Source: Methylobacter psychrophilus (GTDB taxonomy: Bacteria > Pseudomonadota > Gammaproteobacteria > Methylococcales > Methylomonadaceae). From it: a stretch of DNA of 64,000 nt. Positions within the stretch are counted from its first letter, which is position 1. Each line of letters starts with the position of its first letter. The stretch is taken from the NCBI RefSeq assembly GCF_025583945.1, contig NZ_JAOEGU010000007.1, positions 62,001-126,000 of the forward strand. Direction: 5' to 3'. A program made the translations under genes and the position numbers. Shown piece after piece: positions 8,752-16,857 of this stretch. Below the pieces are notes generated by a model. It worked only from the letters and a program-made list of their open reading frames with translations. It made no database searches and was not told the DNA's origin.

Positions 8752-10218
8752 CTATTGATTGACCATATTTTCCAATAATGAGTAGTGCTTGATGGGTACT
8801 GTGACTTCCCAGCCACCACCTAGTGCCTTGTAAAGTGCTGCCAGTGATGTCGCTGTCGCAGTTTCGCTTTGTGCAAGACGTTCCTCGTCTTGCAACAGGC
8901 GTAACTCAGTATCCAGAACGGTCAGAAAATCGCTGACACCCTCATTGAAGCGTAGGTGAGCCAATTCATCGGCTTTTATACTGGCTTGAGCAGCAGACGC
9001 CAGCAATACTTGCCGTGCTCGCTCCTGATTGTAGTTGACCAGAGCATTTTCAGTTTCTTCCAACGCATTCAGTACCGTTTGCTGGTACTGAGCCAAACTG
9101 GCTTCGGTACTCGCATCAGCAGCCTTAATACGAGCGTATACACGGCCTAAATCGAGGAATGCCCAACTGATTTTTGGGCCGAAAGCATAGGCTTGTGAGC
9201 CGGCAGCGCCCAGTCCTGTAAGGGTGCTGGCTTCCATGGAGAGCGTACCGACAAAATTAACACGCGGAAAAAGGTCGGCAGTAGCAACGCCGATACGGGC
9301 CGTAGCAGCAGCCAGCGTGCGCTCGGCCATACGTATATCGGAGCGGCGGCGCAGTAGATCTGCCGGGTTACCGATATTGATGGTCTCGACAATGATGGGT
9401 AGCGGGGCAGACTGCTCCAGCTTTTTAATCAGGGCACCCGGTAGCTGTCCGGTCAGAATACCGAGTCGATGAATGGCCCGGTAAATACCACCTTGTATTA
9501 GCGGAATGGTGGCTTTTGTAGAGTCAAGTTGCGCTATGGCTCTTGAGGTGTCAAGTTCTGTACCACGTCCATTTTCAAGCCTGACATTGGTTATGTTTAA
9601 TGTTTGGGTTTGATTCTTGGCATTCTTTTTGGCTACCGACAACTGATTTTGCAAGCCACGCAATTCAAAGTAATTTCTCGCGACTTCGGCGATTAGACTG
9701 ACGCTGAGATCGCGAAGACTGGCTTCTTGTGCCTCAACTTCATCGCTACTTGCTTCCACATTACGACGCACGCGACCAAACAAATCAATTTCCCACGCGG
9801 CATCAAAACCGGCATTGTAAAGTTTCAGAGGACGTGGTGCAAAGGTCAGATTATTCATTGCACCAAGACTGCGTTGCTGATCGGTGTAATTGGCATGCGA
9901 GCTGACAATCGGAGCCATATTCAGTCCGGCCTCCATATACAGAGCCCTGGCTTCTTTGAGATTAGCCCGTGCGGTCTGAAGATCATAATTATGCTGTACA
10001 GTCTGATCAACCAAAACAGTCAATTCTTTATCTTTAAAAAGCTTCCACCAGGCGACTTCCACGCCTTTTGTAGAGAACTCAGGGTTAACTTCATGGGTGA
10101 ACGCTTTAGGCGTCTCGGTTGCAGGCAATTTGTAGTCCGGACCGACGGCACAGGCACTTAGTAGTGTGGCACTCAGAAACGTTATGACTTTATTGGTTTT
10201 TATTTTGTACTGGATCAT
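8752..10218 (-). CDS. RND efflux outer-membrane channel lipoprotein (OprN/NodT family)
   Basis: Outer-membrane factor of 488 residues that forms the exit duct of a tripartite pump. The signal peptide ends in a lipobox (LLSAC, Cys near residue 23), followed by VGPDYKLP, the usual start of NodT-type factors. The two outer-membrane efflux repeats are visible, with the paired motifs WWKLFKDKELTVLVDQT and NPADLLRRRSDIRMAERTLA. Its start overlaps the RND gene stop as ATGA (10215-10218). With the two genes upstream it makes a complete pump. Confidence 0.93.
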   Translation of the reverse strand: MIQYKIKTNKVITFLSATLLSACAVGPDYKLPATETPKAFTHEVNPEFSTKGVEVAWWKLFKDKELTVLVDQTVQHNYDLQTARANLKEARALYMEAGLNMAPIVSSHANYTDQQRSLGAMNNLTFAPRPLKLYNAGFDAAWEIDLFGRVRRNVEASSDEVEAQEASLRDLSVSLIAEVARNYFELRGLQNQLSVAKKNAKNQTQTLNITNVRLENGRGTELDTSRAIAQLDSTKATIPLIQGGIYRAIHRLGILTGQLPGALIKKLEQSAPLPIIVETINIGNPADLLRRRSDIRMAERTLAAATARIGVATADLFPRVNFVGTLSMEASTLTGLGAAGSQAYAFGPKISWAFLDLGRVYARIKAADASTEASLAQYQQTVLNALEETENALVNYNQERARQVLLASAAQASIKADELAHLRFNEGVSDFLTVLDTELRLLQDEERLAQSETATATSLAALYKALGGGWEVTVPIKHYSLLENMVNQ

Positions 10219-13200
10219 AGGTCTTTGCCGGTAGCAGATTCTTGAGGCGATAATTTACCGGTCTTGGGTCCTTGCGGTCGTAGGCGTTGCGAAAATCCCT
10301 GTACGATTACATAAAAGACCGGCGTTAACAGCAGACCAAAAAAGGTTACGCCCAGCATGCCGCTGAACACGGCTGTGCCTAATATTTGCCGTGATTCTGC
10401 ACCGGCACCTTCTGCAATAACCAGTGGAAAAACACCAAAAATAAAAGCAAGTGAGGTCATTAAAATGGGACGTAATCTGATCCGACATGCCTCTATGGCA
10501 GCATCGAAGCGGTTAAGGCCACTTTCTTGCCGCTGCTTGGCAAATTCCACTATCAGAATGGCATTTTTGCTGGCCAAGCCCACCAGTACGATAAAGCCGA
10601 TCTGTGTGAAGATGTTATTATCCATATTACTTAACCAAACCCCCGTCATTGAGGACAGAATACACATCGGTACGATCAGTATTATCGCAAACGGTAATGA
10701 CCAGCTCTCATATTGAGCTGCCAGCGCCAAAAACACGAAAATAACACTTAACGGGAAAACCAGCATGGCTACATTTCCGGCCAGAACTTGTTGCAGGCTA
10801 AGTTCGGTCCATTCAAAGCCAAAGCCTCGTGGTAACTCCTTATGCAGTAGATCAGTCATGGTATTAATGGCCTGACCGGAACTGATTCCGGGAAGCGTGC
10901 TGCCATTGATTTCAGCCGCCGGATACATGTTGTAGCGGGTAATTTTGTCTGGTCCGGTGATTTCTTGTACATCGACAAGCGAACCGAGAGGCACCATACC
11001 CCCTTGAAGATTACGCGTTTTTAACTTGGCAATATCCGCAGGCTTCATGCGAAATTGAGAATCTGCCTGTGCAACGACCTGATAAGTCCGTCCGAAGATA
11101 TTAAAGTCGTTGACATAGAGCGACCCCAAATAGATCTGCAAGGTATCGAATACTTCTTTTAACGGGACGTCCATAGATTTGACACGGGTACGATCGACAT
11201 CGAGAAACAGTTGAGGTACGCCAGTACGCAAAGTCGTGAATAAGCCTGTCAGGCCGGGTTGCTTGTTGCCCAAATCAATCATTTCAGCATTGGTTTTTTC
11301 CAGTGCTTTAATACCGGTGTTGGTCCGATCTTGTATGAGTAGTTTAAAGCCGCCGACCGAGCTCATACCACGGATAGGGGGCGGTGCAAACACGGCAATT
11401 TTGGCATCACCGACCTGGCCCAGTTTCTTCTGAAGGTCGGTAATAATGGCGTTGGCGTGTAATTCCGGGTGGCCGGCACGTTTATCGAAACTTTCAAGTG
11501 TGGCAAAAAGAGTCGAAACGTTAGACTGGTTGGCCCCGCTCAAAACCGAATATCCGGCGTAGGCGTTCACATGTGCTACACCTTTTGTTTCCAAAATCAG
11601 CCGTGTTGCTTCCTGGACTACAGCCTGAGAACGTCCCAGTGAGGCAGCATCAGGTAGTTGCGCATACATGATCAGATAGCCCTGATCTTGCTGGGGAATG
11701 AAGCCGGTGGGAACTTTTTCAAAAGCCAGGAAGTTAAGGCCGTTAAGTCCGACATAGAATATGACCACCACTACGGTCATGTGGATAAGTCTGCCAATCA
11801 AACGCGCATAGCCTTCACTAAACCGGTCAAAAAACCGGTTAAAGGCATTAAAGAACCAGCCAAACAGGCGGTCGATAATGCGCGTAAATTTATCTTTGTC
11901 ATGATGCGCCCGATCCAGCAATAATGCACATAATGCAGGGCTCAGAGTTAACGAATTGAAGGTAGAAATCAGGGTGGAAACAGCGATAGTCAGTGCAAAC
12001 TGTTTGTAAAAGGCACCGGAGACGCCCGGGATAAAAGCGGTAGGTATAAATACCGCGATCAAAACCAACGTTGTGGCTATGATAGGGCCTATAACTTCGT
12101 CCATGGCTTTTCGGGTTGCATCCCTGGCTGATAACCCCAAGGCCATATGGCGCTCTACATTTTCCACGACAACGATGGCATCATCCACAACAATACCGAT
12201 AGCCAGTACCAGACCAAATAAAGATAAGGTATTAAGTGACAAGCCCATGGCTGACATTACCGCGAAAGTGCCAACCAACGAGACGGGCACTGCGAGTACT
12301 GGAATGATGGTGGCCCGCCAGTTTTGCAGGAATAACATCACGACTATCACGACCAATAATATGGCTTCGAACAACGTCTTGACTACCGCATTGATAGATT
12401 GCTGTACGAATACAACGGTATCATAAATCATGTTGTAATCAAGGCCGTCCGGGAAACTGGGCTTTAGCTTTAGCATAGTCTCGACGACAGCCTTCTTGGT
12501 GTCTATCGCATTGGAGCCGGGTAACTGAAAGATAGCGAGGCCGACAGAGGGTTCTCCGTCCAGAACCAGATCAGAATTATAATCTTTGGCACCTAGTTCG
12601 ATGCGGGCTACATCCTTGAGTCGGGTTACCTGACCATTGGGACCTTGTTTGATAACAATCTCGGCAAATTGATCGGCATTCATAAGCCGCCCCAGTGTGC
12701 TGATAGTGTATTGAAAATCAGTGTTTTCTTTTGTGGGTTGTTGGCCGACTACACCGGCTGCTACCTGGATATTCTGCTCCTGGATGGCCTTGACGATGTC
12801 GCTGGCGGTCATATTACGCGCGGCAATTTGTTCAGGATTAAGCCAGAGACGCATACTGTAGTCACGGGCACCAAAAACCACAATTTCACCGACACCGGGC
12901 AGCCGTGCCAAGGTATCTTTTATTTGTAGTAGCGCATAGTTACTCATATATATGCTGTCGTAACGTTTATCGGGTGAGTTTAAACTAACGATCAGACTCA
13001 GATCCGGACTGCGTTTTCTGACGCTGATACCCTGTTTCCTGACTTCTTCAGGTAGCTTGGGTTCGGCCAGTGCGACCCGATTTTGTACCAGCACCTGCGC
13101 CTTGTCCAGATCAGTCCCCGGCTTAAAGGTAATGGTGAGCGACATGGTGCCACTATTGGTTGATTGGGAGGACATGTACAGCATATCTTCGACACCGTTA

Positions 13201-13415
13201 ACCTCCTGCTCGATGGGTGTTGCTACCGTATCGGCAACAATTTGGGCATTGGCACCCGAATAGGTTGCGCTGATAGTAACTGTGGGCGGTGCAATTTCCG
13301 GATATTGGGCGATAGGCAGAGTAATAAGTGCAATACCACCAACCAAAACAATCAAAATAGATAATACCGATGCGAAAATTGGCCGGTCAATGAAAAAATG
13401 GGCGAATTTATTCAT
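10215..13415 (-). CDS. RND multidrug efflux permease (HAE1 family, MexF-like)
   Basis: Inner-membrane proton-driven drug transporter of 1066 residues, full length for HAE1 permeases. The N-terminus MNKFAHFFIDRPIFASVLSI, the porter domain, and the paired Asp of the proton relay in helix 4 (GIVVDDAIVVVENVERHM, near residue 410) are intact, as is the C-terminal helix block GLASKNAILIVEFAKQ. Its closest characterised type by eye is MexF. Substrates cannot be read from sequence. Gene order adaptor-permease-channel with spacings of 3 nt and -4 nt indicates one transcript. Confidence 0.94.
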   Translation of the reverse strand: MNKFAHFFIDRPIFASVLSILIVLVGGIALITLPIAQYPEIAPPTVTISATYSGANAQIVADTVATPIEQEVNGVEDMLYMSSQSTNSGTMSLTITFKPGTDLDKAQVLVQNRVALAEPKLPEEVRKQGISVRKRSPDLSLIVSLNSPDKRYDSIYMSNYALLQIKDTLARLPGVGEIVVFGARDYSMRLWLNPEQIAARNMTASDIVKAIQEQNIQVAAGVVGQQPTKENTDFQYTISTLGRLMNADQFAEIVIKQGPNGQVTRLKDVARIELGAKDYNSDLVLDGEPSVGLAIFQLPGSNAIDTKKAVVETMLKLKPSFPDGLDYNMIYDTVVFVQQSINAVVKTLFEAILLVVIVVMLFLQNWRATIIPVLAVPVSLVGTFAVMSAMGLSLNTLSLFGLVLAIGIVVDDAIVVVENVERHMALGLSARDATRKAMDEVIGPIIATTLVLIAVFIPTAFIPGVSGAFYKQFALTIAVSTLISTFNSLTLSPALCALLLDRAHHDKDKFTRIIDRLFGWFFNAFNRFFDRFSEGYARLIGRLIHMTVVVVIFYVGLNGLNFLAFEKVPTGFIPQQDQGYLIMYAQLPDAASLGRSQAVVQEATRLILETKGVAHVNAYAGYSVLSGANQSNVSTLFATLESFDKRAGHPELHANAIITDLQKKLGQVGDAKIAVFAPPPIRGMSSVGGFKLLIQDRTNTGIKALEKTNAEMIDLGNKQPGLTGLFTTLRTGVPQLFLDVDRTRVKSMDVPLKEVFDTLQIYLGSLYVNDFNIFGRTYQVVAQADSQFRMKPADIAKLKTRNLQGGMVPLGSLVDVQEITGPDKITRYNMYPAAEINGSTLPGISSGQAINTMTDLLHKELPRGFGFEWTELSLQQVLAGNVAMLVFPLSVIFVFLALAAQYESWSLPFAIILIVPMCILSSMTGVWLSNMDNNIFTQIGFIVLVGLASKNAILIVEFAKQRQESGLNRFDAAIEACRIRLRPILMTSLAFIFGVFPLVIAEGAGAESRQILGTAVFSGMLGVTFFGLLLTPVFYVIVQGFSQRLRPQGPKTGKLSPQESATGKDL

Positions 13416-13418
13416 GGC

Positions 13419-14645
13419 TTATTTCTCTTTATGAAGTTCGGTGAGCGAAATCCGTTCCGGCTCAACCTTAATGCCTGGTTTGAGTTTTTGCAGACCTTCA
13501 ATAACGATCCATTCTTCAGGCTTTAAGCCTTCTGTGATGACACGAGACTGACCAATATGAGCACCCAAAACAACCTTCCGATATTCCACTTGGTTATCCT
13601 GATTAACTACCCACACAAACCGTTGTGACTGATCCGTTGCTATGGCCTGATCAGGTAAAAGAATACCCGGATAAGGCGCAATACCTCCGACGCGCATACG
13701 AGCGAAAAATCCGGGGCTTAACAAGCCATCAGGATTGGTAAATACACCTCTTAATGATACAGTACCAGTGCCTGCATCTTCACGTGGCGATATGTAATCT
13801 AGAATTCCCGGGTGAGGAAAGTCAGTTTCGTCAGTTAGGGCCAGTTGCGCGGGAGTTTTCCTCGCGCCAATATTATCACTGCCATCTTGCTGCGATTGAC
13901 GTCGGTATTTCAATACTGATCGTTCATCGGCATCGACATAGACATAGACTGGATCGGTAGAGACAATGAAAGTTAGTCGGGTTGCATCCGCTCCACCGCC
14001 ACCGACCAAATTACCTTCAGTGATCAACTCGCGGCCAATTCGTCCGCTTATCGGTGCGCGTATGTTGGTGAAATCCAGGTTCAGTTTGGCAGTGGCAACA
14101 TTGGCTTCTCCCGATTGAACTGCAGCAGCGGCTTCGCGCAAGCCTTTACTGCGGGCGTCGTACTCTTCTGCCGAAATAGCTTTGCCACGAAACAGACCCT
14201 CGGCCCGCGCCATATCATTTTTGGCTAATTCACGTTTGGCTTTGGCTTGTTCAAGTTCTGCTTCTGCGTAATTCAGTTGGGCTTTGAAAGGCTTGGGATC
14301 GATCAGGAATAAAAGGTCGTCTTTTTTTACCATTTCTCCCGCTTTAAAATTTACTTTTTCCAAATAGCCGCCGACTCTGGCTCTTACATCTACCGAGCTT
14401 ACCGCTTCAATACGACCGATGTATTCATCCCATTCGGTGACTTCCTGTATTAAGGCTTGGGTAACTTTGACACCAGGCAGTTTAGCTTGAGCCGTTTTAG
14501 CATCGGAGTCGGTTTTGTTTGCACAGCCGCTCATCGCCAGCAGGGTGATAAGCGCCAACAGAACTGGCTGCATGTGTTGCAATAATTCCCGGCGTTGACT
14601 TGAGCGATGGAGCGGTTGCACTGGCACGCGTGTGTTTTTTATCAT
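13419..14645 (-). CDS. RND efflux periplasmic adaptor lipoprotein (MexE-like)
   Basis: Membrane fusion protein of 408 residues. A lipobox LAMSGC (Cys 41) follows a hydrophobic stretch. EWDEYIGRIEAVSSVDVRAR and GGYLEKVNFKAGEMVKKDD form the biotinyl-lipoyl and first hairpin region typical of MexE. If translation instead begins at the internal Met 25 (14573) the signal peptide would be a compact 16 residues; AAAGG lies in front of the outer ATG so I keep that one. First gene of the pump operon, transcribed away from tetR. Confidence 0.92.
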   Translation of the reverse strand: MIKNTRVPVQPLHRSSQRRELLQHMQPVLLALITLLAMSGCANKTDSDAKTAQAKLPGVKVTQALIQEVTEWDEYIGRIEAVSSVDVRARVGGYLEKVNFKAGEMVKKDDLLFLIDPKPFKAQLNYAEAELEQAKAKRELAKNDMARAEGLFRGKAISAEEYDARSKGLREAAAAVQSGEANVATAKLNLDFTNIRAPISGRIGRELITEGNLVGGGGADATRLTFIVSTDPVYVYVDADERSVLKYRRQSQQDGSDNIGARKTPAQLALTDETDFPHPGILDYISPREDAGTGTVSLRGVFTNPDGLLSPGFFARMRVGGIAPYPGILLPDQAIATDQSQRFVWVVNQDNQVEYRKVVLGAHIGQSRVITEGLKPEEWIVIEGLQKLKPGIKVEPERISLTELHKEK

Positions 14646-15165
14646 CCCTTTTATACCTTTATTTTTTATAAATAAGTTAGATCAATATTTTGGACAGTTT
14701 TAAGTTATTAAAACGGTATATTTTTTGACAAATAATCTCAAGAACCGGTTAATGTATTAATAAATAACTTTTTATTTTTCAACTAGTTAGTATTAAATAC
14801 GGCTCTACATTTTGCACAAGTTTGATTTAACTCTTCGCAAATCGCCACAAGCCTTGTTGTTCGTGAAGTACCAATTATCAAAACTGTCCGAAGTATTGTT
14901 CATGGGAATATCCTGATAAGTTAGTCATGAGTGAGGTGCGGAATACTATTTTCGATTACTGGTTGCTGATTGCAGATTCTACAAACGACACCGAACTGGG
15001 TCTGTGCGATAGCGAACAGATTGGAATTAGTTCGCGATGCGCATTACGATAATTGACTTTAATTAAAGTAAAGCTGTTCGAAGTATTGTTAAATGGTAAT
15101 AGATCTTACCGTTTAATTTAGTCTATGATAGGGGGCCAAGTCAACTAAATCTTATAAGTATATCT
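14646..15165. promoter_or_regulatory. Divergent control region between efflux operon and tetR
   Basis: About 520 nt. It contains a near-palindrome close to tetR (15089-15116), a similar half site TTAAAACGGTA at 14708-14718 near the efflux start, and a 22-23-nt direct repeat (CTGTCCGAAGTATTGTTC at 14884 and CTGTTCGAAGTATTGTTA at 15074). GGACAGTTTT at 14691 and AAAACTGTCC near 14880 form a distant inverted pair. Both divergent promoters should lie here; neither was placed firmly. Confidence 0.55.
15089..15116. promoter_or_regulatory. Putative TetR operator
   Basis: TTAAATGGTAA (15089-15099) and TTACCGTTTAA (15106-15116) are inverted repeats matching at 10 of 11 positions around a 6-nt centre, making a 28-bp palindrome 49 nt before the tetR ATG. 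TetR-family repressors bind operators of this size and symmetry. Observed palindrome, inferred function. Confidence 0.6.
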
Positions 15166-15858
15166 ATGATTAAATGCGGACGGCCACGTAAGGGTCAGGA
15201 GTCTTTAAGTCGTGACCGATTACTGGATACTGCCCTTAAGCTATTTCTTGAAAATGGTTACGGAAACCTGAGTCTGGAAATTATTGCCAAGGATGCACAT
15301 GTGTCAATGCGAACTATCTACAATGAGTTTGGCGGTAAAGCCGGGCTGTTTGGTGCGGTTATAAAGCGTTATACGGATTCATTTGTTACTGGTTTATCCG
15401 AGGATAGTACGTTGGAAGGTCGGCCGGAGGAGGCGTTGATCGCTTTTGCAAAGCAGTTTCTAAGAGGAATTATCCATCCGGATGCGGTACGTATACGTGC
15501 CATATTAATTGGCGAATCGATACGCTTTCCTGATCTTGCGCTGCAATTTTATGAGCAAGGTCCACAGCGCAATTCGTTCTATCTGGCACAGTTTTTCGCC
15601 AGACAGCAGCAAGCCGGTTATTTTATTGCAATAGACCCGCGTGTACTTGCTGATCAATTCTTGAGTGTTATACGCAGTGAACGCTTTCAGAAGTTGCAAC
15701 TCGGCTTGGAGCAAGCTCCCGAGGAGGCTGAAATTGATACCTGGGTACGGCAAGCGGCTTCGTTGTTTTTACATGGATGTTTGGCAGACAGGGGGCTGTC
15801 CGAGAATAGAAAACAGGCTATTATTCCTGTTCTCGGACAGCTTCCTGGTAACGTTTAA
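15166..15858 (+). CDS. TetR family transcriptional regulator of the efflux operon
   Basis: A 230-residue TetR/AcrR regulator. The helix-turn-helix is at about residues 15-60 (SRDRLLDTALKLFLENGYGN ... VSMRTIYNEFGGKAGLF) and the C-terminal ligand domain looks like the TetR_C_7/AefR type. It is divergent from the RND operon, the standard arrangement for a local repressor of an efflux pump. Its last 38 nt overlap the end of the convergent glycosyltransferase gene. Confidence 0.9.
   Translation: MIKCGRPRKGQESLSRDRLLDTALKLFLENGYGNLSLEIIAKDAHVSMRTIYNEFGGKAGLFGAVIKRYTDSFVTGLSEDSTLEGRPEEALIAFAKQFLRGIIHPDAVRIRAILIGESIRFPDLALQFYEQGPQRNSFYLAQFFARQQQAGYFIAIDPRVLADQFLSVIRSERFQKLQLGLEQAPEEAEIDTWVRQAASLFLHGCLADRGLSENRKQAIIPVLGQLPGNV
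15796..15840. terminator. Bidirectional hairpin inside overlapping gene ends
   Basis: CTGTCCGAGAA (15796-15806) pairs with TTCTCGGACAG (15830-15840), and inside it AACAGG pairs with CCTGTT, leaving a 6-nt bulge on one side. It lies within the last codons of tetR and spans the glycosyltransferase stop codon, so one hairpin could end both converging transcripts. No strong U run follows on either strand. Confidence 0.55.
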
Positions 15859-16660
15859 TAAGTTGCTGGTAGTAATTAATGTCCTCTTTTTTTTCGCGTT
15901 TTTTGACACCGTTAAGGTGAATTTCTGCTTTTTTTAATAGCATGTCGATTGTTGCATATCGGTTATCGCTAGATAATTGACTCGTAGCAAGAATTTTTTC
16001 CAGTGCGTTGATTCGAAATCTATCCATACCCCAAAACTTTTGTGAGAGCTGATCCTCATGTCCGCCGTATTTTTTTATTTGTGGTTCTTCTATCAATAAA
16101 ACGGGATAGTTTGCGGTAATTCTAAGCCACAAGTCATAGTCTTCACAGGCAGGTAGCGTGATATCGAATAATCCGACATCTTCAAATATGGAGCGATGTA
16201 TCAGAGTAGTAGACGGTGATATCGCACAATGCGGCAAACACTCTGCAAATATCCAGCCGCCCTTCTTGGCGTATTTTTTGGGTGGATTGACACGGGTGCC
16301 ATTGCGTATCCATTGCTCTTCCGTGTGACAAATTTTACTTGCCGGGTTAGCCGATAAAGCGATTGTTTGCCGGCTTAGTTTTTCAGGCAGCCATTCATCA
16401 TCGGAGTCCAGAAATGCAATCCAGTCAGTGGTTGCATGGTGTACACCCAAATTTCGTGCGCTGCTAACGCCGCAATTTTCTTGGTAGTAATAATTTACCG
16501 CTGGAAATTCTTTACCAATCATGACGCTGGTATCGTCAGTAGAGCCATCATCAATTACTGTTATTTCAGTTGGAAGTAAGGTTTGCGAAAGGACTGACAG
16601 TAATGCTCGCCTTAATAACTCACAGCGATTGTAGGTGGGAATAACAACTGAAATATTTAT
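15821..16660 (-). CDS. Family 2-type glycosyltransferase with no canonical start codon
   Basis: Cytoplasmic GT-A glycosyltransferase of about 279 residues if counted from 16660. The frame reads INISVVIPTYNRCELLRRAL, then VIDDGSTDDT and AFLDSDDEW (the DxD metal site), a complete GT2 domain. In-frame stops lie just before, and the only codons between them and the conserved start are ATA (16658-16660) and ATT (16652-16654); the first in-frame ATG (16522) would remove the nucleotide-binding strand. AAGGTG sits 5 nt before the ATA. The start is therefore either non-standard or damaged. The 3' end overlaps tetR. It stands alone, so the acceptor is unknown. Confidence 0.8.
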   Translation of the reverse strand: MNISVVIPTYNRCELLRRALLSVLSQTLLPTEITVIDDGSTDDTSVMIGKEFPAVNYYYQENCGVSSARNLGVHHATTDWIAFLDSDDEWLPEKLSRQTIALSANPASKICHTEEQWIRNGTRVNPPKKYAKKGGWIFAECLPHCAISPSTTLIHRSIFEDVGLFDITLPACEDYDLWLRITANYPVLLIEEPQIKKYGGHEDQLSQKFWGMDRFRINALEKILATSQLSSDNRYATIDMLLKKAEIHLNGVKKREKKEDINYYQQLIKRYQEAVREQE

Positions 16661-16763
16661 AAAAGCACCTTATTATTGGATGGGAAGCGGCTTGTTGAGT
16701 TGATGTGCTAACAGGGAGTTTGATGGCGAGTAATTCGTAAAAATACCTGTTGTAAAAGTGTCA

Positions 16764-16837
16764 TGGATAAATAATTTCGCTGCCAACAGATACCATCCCT
16801 TAAAGGGATGGTATCTGTATGAGCTTATAGCGAAATG
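16764..16837 (+). repeat. Palindromic repeat, copy C (3' end lost)
   Basis: Left part GGATAAATAATTTCGCTGCC followed by the cleanest central hairpin of the family: ACAGATACCATCCCTT (16786-16801) and its exact reverse complement (16803-16818) around a single A. The right terminal repeat is missing. It lies between the UPF0182 gene and the glycosyltransferase, both read in the minus direction. Confidence 0.85.
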
Positions 16838-16857
16838 AGTCCGCCAGCTTTGATTAC

